Shown here: positions 44,330-58,800 of the stretch, piece by piece | Numbering within the stretch: the stretch's first letter is position 1 | Layout of the letters: every line of letters begins with the position of its first letter | Assembly: GCA_022747635.1 (NCBI GenBank) | Contig: JAKTNV010000006.1 | Span: 66,781,590 to 66,845,589, forward strand | Length of the DNA: 64,000 nucleotides | Direction: 5' to 3' | Source of the DNA: Hetaerina americana | Taxonomy: Eukaryota > Arthropoda > Insecta > Odonata > Calopterygidae | Made by a program: the position numbers and the translations under genes | The notes under the pieces: model-generated | Seen by the model: only the letters and a program-made list of their open reading frames with translations | The model's database searches: none | What the model was told of the DNA's origin: nothing

Positions 44330-47083
44330 TATTGCCTTTAAGGTGGCAGATAGAAATAGAGGAACAGGAAGATGTTAATTATATTTTAGCCATCACATGA
44401 CCATCAGCACTCTAAGTGAGGATGTGCAAGGAACCTTTCACTACTCAATCTTCATTCATTTTCCTTCCAAACTCTCTTAAATTCTGATGCAAAGATGCAG
44501 GTTATGACGTATTAGGAGAGTAAGAAGATTTAGTGTTAATTATTGGGAATCTGGTGGACCTTCAAACCGACCACCGCCACAATTCACAGCGATAATTAAC
44601 CAAAAATCTTTTTTCATTCGTTTACTATATGCGGCAATGCTGATGTTAAATAAATAATCTTTACTACATTGACCTTCATTTGACATCAACCTAAATTTTG
44701 TGAAACCATTTATTTATTTTTAAAAATGGAAATTACCTTGATATCTTACTCTATTGTGATCCTGCCATCTCAAGGCAAACTTCGCCACGATGAATAACAC
44801 CGGACATCTCAAACCTTAGGTTACGTATTACAATGTGATATTTAGTAGCAGTTTCCTCGCATTAGGTATTGCATGCTTGGACTTATTATTTCATTTGTAG
44901 CGATATTATCAATTCATAATTATGCATTACCCAATATTCGCACCATTACACCACCATAATTCGGCGATCACCCTTTACCTTCTCTGCTCGGACACAACGG
45001 TTCTGGGTTCAACTCCGGAGTGACTCTGCGCACTCTCCGTTTAACCCAGAAATGATTACTGAATCGAACTGACTTTTCATGTTTCAGATCGACCTGAAAA
45101 CCTCGTTAATGAAACTTTATACCGCTACCTTGGCAGTCTAGGACGTGCGACAGGACATGCATTCGGTCAGCCTTCAGGTTGGCTGAACTACAGTCATAGA
45201 GGGCCAGTAGCTTGGATGCACCGTCTGCGGGAACTCCGCGAGCAGGTGACGGTGTTCTTCAATGCTGCGGAAATCTCCTACTTCCCTGGTATGCGAGAGG
45301 TGGAAAATTCCGGCCGACGCCATAGGACCGCTATTGCCGCAGAGGGCTTCCACCGGCAGATCAGCCTTAAATGAGATGAAGCCGGACGAAGTTTCGATGT
45401 CCCGTCTTCTAGTCACTCGTAAGCCAACCCGGTGAGATTCGGGGCCTCTGGTCCCGAGATGGAGGATCGCTCGCCAAAAATATCACCTCACCTTCTCTTG
45501 CTCGCTTCCCGAGGGAGGTATTTTCACAATCAGGGAGGGGGCTATCTCTATCGCCACCAGCATTATACTTTCTTTCTGGCAAATGTAATCCTTGTACTCG
45601 AAAGAATTTAAGATTTGCCTAGGAAAAGGCAAATGTAGAAAAAAAGGCTATAGGCGTAAGCATCAACATAACTCAAAGTTCAAAGAAAAATATGAAAAAT
45701 AATTTTTCGAATAATAAGATTTCAACAGATTTGACCTAAATAAAGGGAGATGAAAGGTAAGGGAACTTTGAAAATAGCAACAATCACATTTATGACCAAA
45801 GTAAAGTGCCAATGGCAAAATCTAGCATATATTATAACTGATTAACGGCTAGTTTCTTGATAACATACAAATTCTTTCTGAAATTGTTGCATCCAAGCTG
45901 CTGCCAATTAGGGATATTATCTGTTTAAGTCATCATTGTACACATTCCTATGACTTTTTCTTCCTACAATCTCTACAGATCCATAGTCAGATATGCATTG
46001 CACCAAATAACTAAGCCTCAGAACACTTTTCTATCTCATGTGATATCTTTTGAGAAAATTCTTTAATGAAATCCAATGCATTGGTAAATCATTTTTACAT
46101 TTTCGTGCGGAATCTTAACAGTCCACCAATTAATATGGTTTAGAATATTCTCAACGACTTTATTTAATTTTATATTGCAAAATAAGCTATTTAAAGAAAT
46201 TTTATATACAAAAGAATTTACAACGATACATTTAGAAAATTGAACATATCAATATACACATACTAACACCCAAATGATCATTCAAAATTACATCACAATT
46301 AACAAAATGATTAGCTCTAGGTCAATTGATATGGCCGGGAAAATTGCACTTTTACCAGGAATATTAGCATTACACCAACCCAAAGTACATGAATGATGAT
46401 TATAAAAGAGCACTTTTTTTCCAAAATTATTGACTATTGATGTACAGAAAATGTCTTCCAAAGGCACACTGATTAATCAAAGGGCAACAAAGTAATCAAA
46501 AACTTTCTGTAAAGGTGTAAAACTTTGGCCAGTGGCCATTCCTAGCATTTTAATATTTTTTGGTGCAAACACTACAGATTTCTAAAAAAAATATACATCT
46601 GAAACACATCACGACCATATGTATTTATCAAATTAACTAATTTATGCAGAAAAAATATCAAATATGAAAAGTGATTAAGTCACACAAGGGATCAAAATCA
46701 TCCACAATTGAAGTAGCCTTTGACATGGAAAAAAAAATTCCATCCACTTGAAGAAAAGGGTGAATAATTTTTATGGTGCCTTATTTAAAGGAATGTTAAA
46801 AAGCCTGCAAACATAAACACAACAAATATCATCATATCAGGACCACAAATTCTATTAACTTGAATAATTTTTGCGTACTTCCCAGGCGCACTCAATTTTT
46901 CAAAGTTATGCAAGGGTGAATAGGTGAAAAAGAAAGATATATGTACATAGAGCATGGGAAAAAATGAGGGCAGAAATTAAGGAGATAAATGACTAAAATA
47001 TATACAACTGTCATCAACTAATATGCTAGGTAATTTTTTTTTACAATCAGAGGAACATTAAAAATACAGTTTAATCAAAGCCA
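44330..47083. other. Intergenic DNA downstream of the RAD54 homologue
   Basis: Bases 45100-45560 are GC-richer, with a minus-strand 80-codon open frame and no recognised domain. Bases 44990-45015 carry a box-B-like GGTTCAACTCC. From 45600 to 47083 the DNA is A-rich on the plus strand. On the minus strand an AATAAA (46159-46164) is a candidate poly(A) signal about 0.9 kb past the RAD54 stop, and an ATTAAA lies at 47070-47075 immediately after it. Confidence 0.35.
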
Positions 47084-47285
47084 TTAAGGTGCAACTTTTT
47101 GCTCATGGGACTTTTGGTGAAATATGAATGACACTCCAGCCAAGTCCCAACAAGTTCTCATTGCTGGGTCAGGAACTGTTCGTGGTGTATAACAGTGGTG
47201 CCACTGTGATAAATCACAAGTGCAATCAGCTTCTGCAGGGGGAGGTTTTGTTTGTATTCCATTGATGCATCTTTTACACTTCAAC
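47084..47285 (-). CDS. Rad54: RAD54 terminal coding exon
   Basis: The acceptor TTTCCTCATAG precedes G TTG AAG. It encodes [32 protein letters not shown], then [20 protein letters not shown] and stop TAA at 47084-47086. The Cys and His spacing fits the zinc-binding C-terminal domain reported for RAD54; [13 protein letters not shown] is the family's characteristic ending. Confidence 0.93.
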
Positions 47286-50200
47286 CTATGAGGAAATTCA
47301 AAATATGAAATAATGATATAATCCATATGTTAACAGCTAAATTAGTAAATTTACTGAATATTTTAAAACACTCGGAGATAGCAATACGAAATTTTAATTT
47401 TCTCCTTCCTAGAGAATAGATAACCATTGGTAAACTCAAAATACATACACCAAAATGACTATGAAAGTTTTAAATTTTAGATTACTCGCCAAATGTCACT
47501 CATTACGCTAACCATGCAATCTTGCTTTTAAGTGGAGCCAATTGCGGGCTGCTTACCTTAAGTTTCATCAACTATAATTCATTTATTTAGAAATTTCAAT
47601 GTCCAAAGAAATTAATAAATGTCAGTTTCATTTTATTACCTTTAAAGGCTACAAGAAATATGGATCGGTTTATGTGCTGGAGAAGTATTTTAGAAGAAAA
47701 CCATTATTATATTGGAGACACTAGGAGAAGAATTGCATTAGCAAAAGAGTCATTTGCAAGAAGAAGAAGAGAAATAATTATAGGTACTGAGTTAAGATGA
47801 GAAATAATGTTTGTAAAGACTTTAAAATTTAGAGTAGTGCTTTATGGAGGTGAGAGTGGCTTAACCAGTATATTACTTAATAATACTGATTTCCATTCAG
47901 TATCAGGAACTGACACAGAATACATCCACATGCATATTTCTTTGCATATTTCTTTAACTTGGACCACTCTTCCCTGAGATAAATCAAACAAAGACATCCT
48001 TTGAGATGTATTTTTTTATGTTTTTACTGTTACAGCCATACCCTTTTATTCATTTACCCTTCAACTATATCCACCACCTATGCAGACTATCAAACCAGGT
48101 TTCATGTCTTTTTTATTATTCTTACATTGACGTGCCTTTGATACAAGAAAATTAGAATCTATGCCCTCATGTCTTGTATTATACTATACAGATTGCGAGT
48201 ACATTTAATACGTGCCCCTGCTTTTTTTGATAATTATTACTGCTAACTTTGATGCATGAAAAAATTAACCATTTAGTCCTCAAATCCCATTGCCCTACCA
48301 TTTTTAGAGTAGAGGATTTAATTGAATGATGCCTTTCAACGAAAGTCTTTCCTTATAAAAACTCTTAATACAGGGCTCTGTCGCAAAAATAAGTAGAATG
48401 ATTTTTTGCCACCGATGCAGATGGCTGGAGTGGGGTGATTTGTGGTGGGAAAGGCAATGGGTGATCTTGGGAAAGCAACGCGATCCACGTCAGCTAACTG
48501 TGGGCAGATTGCAGCTAGACTGGACCCCTGTTTGATGGTCACACGTCACTAATTCACGATGCCACTTTCCATGGAGCAATAATATGCAATAAAATTGTGC
48601 ATTAAGCTTGGAAAATTGGGTTCCTAGACCATGACCATGGTTAAGGATGCTTATGAAGATAAAGGAAAGCCCCAAGTGATGGTTTTCTGCTGGCACAGGA
48701 TGTTCTGGGAGGGTAATAAGGATGCTGGCGATGAGGAATGCCCTGAACATCCATCAACTACACAGTGTGATGAAAATGTGCAAAAAGTGAGAGACATGTT
48801 CAATTCTGATTAACCCCCAAGTGTTGGCAGAAGTTCTCCGTTAGCAGAAGAGTGCAACATACAGAAAACCACAGTGCATTGTATTCTTACAGAAGATTAA
48901 GCCATGAGAAAGGTGTGCCAAGATGGTCCCCAAGCTGCTGTTGTAAGACTGCTTGTGTGCCAAACTTGCCTTGGACATCTTGGACCACAGTGAAAGTGAC
49001 CCAAATTTTTTATAATAGGTGGTACTGGTGACGAGACATGGGTCTTTGAGTATGATCTAAGTATAACCCCTTTTGATTTCCATTTTGGACCACTGGATTA
49101 TGTCGGAGAGGCCATGATGAGTTGCCTGAACGAGGGTCCTGTTGATGCCTTCCGGGAAGCATACCACAACTGGTGGCGGCACTGGCATTGGTGTGTCGAT
49201 ACATAATGGTGCTCTTATGAAGAATTTAAACAATTTGTACTTTGATCCGCAATTAATTTTTCCCCCAGTTTTGTTCTACTTATTTTTGGGATGGGTCTTG
49301 AATGCAACCACAAAAATATTCTTCCTTCCATTTTTTCCCAAGCCCTAAAAGTAATACATTCCAACAGCCTTATTCACTTCTCTTTTTCTTCTTTCCTATA
49401 TCTTTTAAATGTGGCTCAGTACTGCCATCTCTGAATCTCCACCATGCATATACTAGGGAAGAGTTAAAATAGGTTTTACTAAAAAATGATTTACCGGAGA
49501 TAACAACTGAAAGTTGTGTGAGACAGGAAAGCAGTGATGGGAGAAGAAAGAGATGAAAGAGAGAGTTGAGTAGCAGTACGGAAATGTCATAGAAGAAATA
49601 TCATGATAACTACCATGCTTCAAACAACATTAATAGTTGCTCATATCAATGACCTATGAAATGGTTGCATTTACCAGAGATCACCTTCAAACTTATAGAG
49701 TACCCAGGCCATTAAATATTCATGACTGTTGGAAATTTAAAAGAAAACAAAAGTTGATAATGCACTGAGATAAAAATATGCCAAAAACTTTTCAACATCA
49801 ATTTATGTGCTAATCATGTCGGTTCCAGATGCCAGGAATGGCACACAAATAATTAATAATCAAAAAATTAAATAAGTACATCGTACTAATACTTGGGAGA
49901 TCGGATTTCTCGAGATTTGAAATTGAGAAGGCTGTTTTTAACTGTTTTAGGCTGTAACTTTTTGTCACCCTAGTAAGAAAAAGGTCTACCTAACATTAAC
50001 AACAATAAAGTAGTTTAATTTATGCAAGAAATGATAGAGGCCCAAAATCATTCAAGTTATCACTCAGGTAATTGAAGCTTCACAGTGAATAATTGGTGAG
50101 CTTATAAGACTTTCTCATCTACGATTATGATCGGAAAATATTAATTCTGTAATCATGCAGGAAAATAGTCCAGATATTGAAAACTACTTACTTATCATGT

Positions 50201-52203
50201 GTGTCAGAAACCACATCTTTGGACTTGGAGTCAACTGTAAAGAGATCACGAAGATCATCCCGAGTGAAATGACGAGCAACATCTTCCTCATTGTCAACAA
50301 CAGAAGAGCTGAGAGCTTTCTTATGTGATTGGCGCTGAAGGATCTTCTCTTCAATTGTACCAGTCTGTAAAGAAATTGTGATTAAAACAAACATGCAATG
50401 ACTGCTTGATATGATAAATACATATTAACATAAATTATTGCCATAATGAAATGGTCTCTGGCTAACGAAAAGCAATTCTATTTTCATATTGTCTGATTAG
50501 CGCATTTTCTTTATTCAACCAAATATAAGATGATTTGGAATATATGCTGAGTTCCCGCTTCACTGAGCATGAGTACCTTTGCAATAAGACAATGCAATGC
50601 TAAGGATGTAATGCATACCCCAATTTTTGCGAAAAATACCTTGGTGGAAATATTGGTGTCTCAACATATAAAAAGAGTTAAAAATGAATTAATCCTCATA
50701 CATGGAAAGTGACTACTTTCTGGTAGAGTATTTACTTGATTAAAAATTGTATTGAATATGAATATCAATTCACACCTATAAGGATTATTAGCAATCATTT
50801 CATTACATTCCCTATCGAAAAGCATAGTATTATGGTCTAAATTGTAAGGTTTGATTTTGAAAATAATTTTTAATAATTCATGCAACTAATAGCCACTTCA
50901 TAGCTCCCACATAAAAAAAATTTTAATCAAACAATTGCAGATGATGTAATAAAGGTTTGTTCTCCATTGAGTAGGTAAAACTGGAGGCAGGGGAGTTGTT
51001 GACTTCAGCCGTTGGAAAGGTAGATATAACATCAAGTTTCAAGTATCATGTTTCAATCCCTAGCACTCATTAAGCCCTCGAGACATATTGATGAAATATT
51101 GTTCTCTGTAAGATTAGATTTTAAACAATCATACACTATTTTACATTATTATAAATTTAAACTATTATACAACAACTGGGTATGTCGGTTTATATTTTTT
51201 TCATTTATTATTAATATATAGACTTTATTAGAAATTAATGTCCTCAAAATACCTTACCGGGAATGCTCAGGTTCAGCCTAATCTTAACACTCATTTTGTG
51301 ATTTCTCTTTCTCTTTTTAGTTATTGTACCGAAACACTCAATGGGGTAACCAGAAATATGAATTCATTTTTACGCTTTGAGTGTTGCAATAGTGGATGTG
51401 CTGCTAGAGAGAAAGCTGGCCAATGAAGAGGAAGAGGCAAGGAGGGGAAGAGGAATAAGGAGAGAGGTGCGCATGAGTGGTAGTGAGGGAGTTGGAGGAA
51501 GATGTGACAGGTGAAAAGATGGAAGGGGTATTGACTGATATTTATAAAGCGGTATTATCTAGCCCTTGGGCATGTGATTGAGGTTTACCACGGCTCTCCC
51601 ATGTGCTGGTGGCCTGTGTGGTTGAGTAATTTTATCTTTTAACCATGATGGTAGATCTAATTTCAGTTCAATCCTGCTGCACTGTCTCACGTAATTCTAC
51701 AATTGTCATTGAATTCAATCAAAATATTGTGTCTGCCTCCTATAAAATCGAATACTTTCCATTTAATTATGTAACCTCCTTGTCTAATGCTAGAGATACT
51801 CATCAAGCCATGAGTCATCCAAACTATTCAACTGAATTACATGTGAATGATACATTTACACATGTTGACCTGTAAGATATGGAGGGGAGGGAAAATGTTG
51901 CCATCTCCTCCTATGCTCTTTGCATGTTCCCTTAAAATAACCAGCGAGGCAATGTTATTGCTACAAAGAACGGTGGGGTGAATTCTCTGCCATTAGCACC
52001 ACCCACCCATCGGAAAATGTACCATTATGAACTTTTCGGTTGCAGTATAAATGAAATATGAGCCTTGACCTCAAAAACAAACTAAGAACATAAATATAAA
52101 CCAGTATGAGATAAATGAAAAAAATTCTCATTATGGACCATAAAACTTCATGACAAAAAATAAAATGGACCCTGTACTTAGATATTGTGATTATTCGAAA
52201 TGG

Positions 52204-52234
<31 letters not shown>

Positions 52235-52732
52235 AGATATATAGATATAGATATATATATATATATATATATATATATGCTTTCGTAGACGTAACACAGA
52301 AGTGCCGAATAGTACAATACACAGTAACACACAATATAGAAACACAAAAAAAGAAGAACACTCACACGTTATTTCTTGATATTTCGACGGAAACAATCCG
52401 TCTTCCTCTGAAGATATAGAAGTAATGACGGTCATTACTTCTATATCTTCAGAGGAAGACGGATTGTTTCCGTCGAAATATCAAGAAATAACGTGTGAGT
52501 GTTCTTCTTTTTTTGTGTTTCTATATTGTGTGTTACTGTGTATTGTACTATATATATATATATAGATATATATATATATATCTTCCATTACTTCTATATC
52601 TTCGGAGGAAGACGGATTGTTTCCGTCGAAATATCAAGAAATAACGTGTGAGTGTTCTTCTTTTTTTGTGTTTCTATATTGTGTGTTACTGTGTATTGTA
52701 CTATTCGGAACTTCCGTGTTACGTCTACGAAA

Positions 52733-52807
<75 letters not shown>

Positions 52808-52817
52808 CGAGATGTGA

Positions 52818-52855
<38 letters not shown>

Positions 52856-55800
52856 TCACATCTCGCCCCATTCCATGTTACTTACAGCCAAAAACCTGTA
52901 CACGAAGCATGGTTTCTTTTGTCCATCACGCCAGACTCTTGCCATGGCCTGATCATCATTTGCAGGGTTCCAATCAGGATCAAACATCACAAGCCTGTTT
53001 GCACCAATCAGATTTAGGCCACAGCCACCAGCCTTACTGCTCAGCATAAAGCAGAAGTCTGTGCTTGATGGGTCATTAAACCTTTCCACAACCTAAAATG
53101 GAGTTGAGAGCACACAAATAAATAAGTCAAGAGAGGCAAATGGATTTATAAAATTTTATTTGACCAATTCGCCTTAACTTTAAATCACGTTTCACTCCAC
53201 TAGATACATGTTTTTGATAATGAAGAGCTTGAGAAGAAGAGGATTGAGAGACTATTTCTCATGGATGCTATAAACACGGCTTATAGTTTGAGCATACAGT
53301 AAATATATACTTTTCATGCTAGCCTGTGGTAGGAAGGATTCAACGATTTGGCCAAATTTCTTGGTAAGTCTAATGCTTTGTTTGCACTCCACTCCTGACA
53401 GATCTCCAAGCAAAGTACATACTGTTTAGTTCATTTATTTTCACTTAAGGGCATTACAATTGAGAATCCATAGATTTCTTTAAAATTTTTCTCAACAGGT
53501 GAAAGGTTCATATGCTGATTATTGGTTCAGGTGAACTTTTTTCTAAACTAATTTCATTTGCTTGGAAAAAAGCAGGACTTGCCACATGCTCCTGCCCTTG
53601 AAAATTTTTAGCCAAGAGTGCAAACAGCATAGGCAACATAACCAAGAATCTTCAACTTTAGCAGCTTCAATAGGAACTGCCCATTTGCATCATTTGATCT
53701 CTAACACAGTGAGTGGGAATTTTATAATGTAGCAATTAAACACTTCTCACAATAAAATATTTCAATTTGATTTAACAATCAGGATTAGGTAGGTCCTCTG
53801 ACTGAAATAGGCCAAAGTGCATCAAATTTCTTGCATCCTTTTAGTTATTCTAATTTTCATAAAACTAAGCATGTAAGGAAATTGATGTTCCAATAGTTTA
53901 TCAGTAAATTAATTACTTTTTTAAAATTAGTTTTTCCCCATGAAAAGTTTAATTGTACCAAATTCAATCCAAAACCTTTAACTTGGACGTATAAAAAGAA
54001 CTTTTTAAAAATATGCATGGATGATGGCAACTTTTCCAATCTCCAGGAGAAATGCATACCAATAGAAAACAGCTTATAAATTTAGTCTCAAGCAGTTAAC
54101 ATAGGTGCAGAACATAAAACTCACTGCTAGTTAGATAACTGTAGTTTAATATTTATATAACTTGACTTTTCGCTGGGCAATCAAAAATTATATTGGAATT
54201 CAATTGGGGTGGTTTTCAATTAGCTAACTTTAACTCATTACAGTCAATTTTTATTAACTTTCCCAAGACTGACTTTATCAATTGATTTGAATATAATTCA
54301 TTTTAATGCAACAATTGGTATTTAATGAAACAAAATACATAAAAAGTAATCCAGTGGATATACCCAACTACAAATGATCCTTGATCATCATATCAATTTG
54401 TCTTGTTTTATATCAATTCTCTCTCCAACTTACCTTCCCACGCTTTTTGATTGTCATCCCTCCATCCAGCCTTACAAATGGATAATTCCTCATGGCACAA
54501 AGACGCTCAAATACTCCCAAGGTTTGAGTATAATTTGACACAAGAACCACTTTGTCTGAAGTAGTTGACTTGATGACTGCCAGTAAGCAATCCAAAAGTC
54601 TTAATTTCCCTGATAACTCAGGTAAAAGACTTCTCCTAAAACAAACAAATGAAAACATGCAAGTAATCTTTGCTTTGCAGATAATTTCAGATCAAAATAA
54701 CCCATATTAAATAGAGGGGATAAATATAATTCCCATTCTTCACATAATAATTAAGAAGTATACATTAAACCATATCCAAATATATTGAATGGAATAAATA
54801 TCACGTAAACGTAAGGTGTGTATGTACATACCAGGAATTGCACACAAAGGAGCATTCATTGTCAGAGACAATAAGTGACATCTTAAACAGACTTAAGCAT
54901 CTTAAAGTGTCCATTTCTTAAACGCAATTCGATTGAGTAGATGGGCATTTAAGTGTTAAATAGTAAAGATAAATAAAGCTATAATATACAAATAAAAAGT
55001 TAAGCAGTAAATATAACTCCTGTAGTCTAGATTAGCCTTCTCTGAGGTCAAATATTATATTACAATGTGAAAAAGAAAGAATAAAACAAATAAATATTCA
55101 TAAAAATAATACTCTAGCATCAATTGGAGGGTTTAAGGAAGGGAATAAGTATGGCAAACTCAGAAAATTCTGAGAAATGTGACAATTGATTTAAACGGCT
55201 CGAAACCCATGACTTTGAGATAAGCCTTTGCTCTGCATGCAGGGATCAAATAAATCGTTAACTCAAGAATGTGGGAGATACGTTACACCATGCTACTGTA
55301 GAAATTAACCCAGAGGTACATTGGCTTCACGTACAATAAATCAGCAATCATTGCTATACTCGATAAGAAAATTATGAAACAAAATAAACAGTGATATAAT
55401 ATACAGACATCTTGCTAATTTAGAGGCCAAATATTGATAGGCAAGGGATACTGTCACAATTTAATGTCATGGATAAAACCCCTTTTGAGATAATGATTAA
55501 ACTGAAACAATTACATTCAAACATTCTACTCTTGTAATTTCACTTGAACACACACAAAGTACAAAACTAACTTTTACAAAGCTTACTAACTTGTTGTTTA
55601 TGAAGCTTACTACCTATATTTAACTCATTTCTTCCTAAATTCTAACACTGCATACTTCTATTACTTCATACATTCTTTTGCTCCATTCTTATACTTCTGA
55701 ATGTAACTTATCTTCATCAAGTCTCTGACCACTTTAACAGATTATCTTTTCATCGACCCCATACTCTCAGCCAATCATTCTTCACTCAAATATCTTGCCA

Positions 55801-58800
55801 CAGTTCATCTCTCATCTATTCTTTTGATATTAACATATTCAGCTCTTAACAGGGCATTTACATTCTTTTATGTTTCCCCCATTCCTTATCCTAGATATCA
55901 TATTTTCACCACAGGCACATAAAAAAGATATTTTCACTTCATTTACCCTTATCCTGGCATTCCCAAGTTTAATAATTTTTAGGTTCAGCACAATACAATT
56001 TTAACATACTCCACATGCCACAAACAACTGTTCATACACTATGCGCATGTATTTTAATCTCTCCATCCATCCACTATCTTACACAAAGATGCACATTTCA
56101 AAACCATCTACTTGTTAAATTATTTCATGACTTGTTCACTATGCAGTTATTCTTCTCATTCTCCATATCAAATCACTTTGGTTTTTAATTCATTTAATTA
56201 TAAATCCATTCTCTCTATTGCTTCACAAATGTTAATCAAGAGCCCCTGAAAACCTATTTGGTTCCAAGAACATCCCGAGAACAGCAGAGTGACACTCATC
56301 AGAGCAAGAAAAAACATGCACAGTTACAAAAAACTATTCCATCTAATTCATCCACATACATAGCTTTCTTAAACCTTCTTCATTAATATTATTGAACAAT
56401 AATAATAACTTCCCTGAAAGGCTTTCTTTATTTCCAACTAAATGCAACCCACAAACTTAAAACCCTATAGTGCAAATGAGATTGAAAATTAATAATCCTA
56501 AAAATCAACTATACTTAAAGCTTCCGGGAAAATCTTCCAATTAAAGTTTAAAAAATAGGTTTCGATGAATTTTGAACTATTACTAATTAAATAAAAGATA
56601 AAGAGTAGAAATTATGTGTTCTTAATAATTGCATTTTCATACACTTAATTTTCCAATCAATATGTGACGCAACAATTTTATGGCCGAGCTTCTTTTTAAA
56701 CCAATAGAGAATATTAAAGTAAAATAGTTACCCTGGGTTGTAATTGCTGGGCATATGTTTATAGGCATTCTCAAACCCTTCACTGCGTTCTGAAATCTTT
56801 TCATGAACCAAATCTGGATGAGCACAGAGTTTTTTCATCAATGTGATAGAAGAGAGAGCAGACAAAGTAGCACCCTTTCCACGTCCACCTGAAAATATCA
56901 CAGAGTTTGTATTTACTATAAAAGGGTCACCCTTGAAATGGGAAGGGCGGTGGATAGAAAAATTTTTTTTTATTTCCCAGGGTGTTAACTTCTCATTTAG
57001 GTGAGAATATACATGTGAAATAAAAAATGAATAAAACTGAGAAGTTGTTAATTGCCCTTAAGGTTTATTAATTTTCAGATTTCAAGCATAATTGTTTGAT
57101 TCAAGTGTCTGTAATAAACACAAAAAAATCTCCAAGAATTTTTGCTTTGGAGCAGGAAACAGTATGTGGAGCTAAAGATTGAGAAACTGCAATATGTAGC
57201 ATGGGGTTTTAGAATATGTTAGTTTGGGCTTAAGAGAATGGTGGTCTGTAAAGCCCAAGGTCCGCCAAAAACCCCCATAAGCCAGTAGACTACTGTTAAT
57301 GATAATAATCAGGAAACAAGTACACAAAGTTATTCCTAAAACAGTGAAATTAGTAATTGAAGGATATAGAGCCTACCTTCCAGGAAAAGTGCTAAATATC
57401 CCTTTGGAGGCAAGGTTAATGCATACAGATGCATTAAGATTGACTGAGTCCTTCAATCACTTATCTTATAAATGTACATAAGTACTACTCTTCTGTTGTG
57501 AGGTTACACAACCGGTGTAGAAACATTATACAAAATGGAACCACACCGTAAATGGCCACAAGGCAGCTGTCAGGAAATGGGGACAGCTTGCCTGCAGTAA
57601 GAGTAGTGTCCTAACCGTGAGCAAAAAGAATATCTTTCACAAGTGGTTGCTTAGCACAGAAACCTATTTTCTGATGTTTTAAAAAACTAAATTACATTCC
57701 AATGTAAAATAAAAACAAAGAAATCGATAAAGTCATTATAACTCTGAAAGACTCCTTGCACACAGTCTCGATTCATCTTTCAAAGTGTACAGCAGCTCAC
57801 ACACTATCTTTACAAAGGACTTATCACTGACCCAGGAAGGTAGACAAATAAAATTCAGTTGTTAATTTTTAGGGTTAAACAAACAACACAGTGAACGCAT
57901 CGCCTGATGTCACACAAAAGTTAAACTCTGAGATTTTTTTGTGCGCGCAGGGTCTGTGGAGATGTGGATTAAGGACAATTAACAAACTTTAAACATAAAC
58001 ACATTCTCCTAGAGTACACATAGCTTTCTCACCAAAATGCACAAAATGAGCAGTTCACGTCACTCATATGATTAAATGTTTGTACTGATTTAGTTAACTG
58101 AAGAAGTGAAATTTTGATTTGATATATTACAACTTGATTGCTCAATTATTTTTTATAACACTTAGAAATAAATTTTTAAGCATGAACATCTGGAGTGGAG
58201 TAAATGGGCATTTACAAAACTTGTAAGTGGTCATTGATTACAAACTCACCACCATCTCGATCAGCATCTGCCTCCAGCACTGTCTTGCGCAGAGCATCGG
58301 ATGAAAGGAATTCATCGTACAGAGCCCGCTGAAGGGGAGAAAGCTTGACGCAGACCACAAGCTCAGTCTTTGGAGGCAGGTAACGGGACAGAAGAGCAGC
58401 AGTGCGACGAATGAGGCAAGTGCCCACAAGGGAAGACAACTCGGTTAGCCTTTCCTTCCCAACTGCTCTCTCTGAATCAGATGCTAGAGCATCTTGAGCC
58501 TTCAAGATGGGATTCTCAAAGCGTTTACGGAATTCCTGCCCAGATGGTTGAGGCATAAGATTAGAATCTGGATAGAGTTAGTCATCAGCAGATATATATA
58601 TATACGTGAATGCCTGTATTTTGTACACCAAGTCTACAGGTACTCACCCTTTTTGACCTTTCATCAAAATGGGAACAAATACCAAAGTACGAGAGAGAAA
58701 ATTCAATAAATGAGAAATTTATAAATATTTCAGAAAAATAAATTTTTTTGGAGTACTGGGAATTTCAGGAAGGTTTATCCATTTCAAAGATGGACTGCAT

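Larger units (their letters stand above)
53093..58249. other. RAD54 introns between exons F, E, D and C
   Basis: The introns 53093-54433, 54636-56731 and 56889-58249 are AT-rich. I find no recognisable repeat or nested gene in them beyond short A/T runs. Confidence 0.6.

Noticed and set aside
51961..53017. Open frames rich in Tyr-Ile repeats
   Set aside because: They are translations of TA microsatellite runs and of the foldback unit inside a RAD54 intron.
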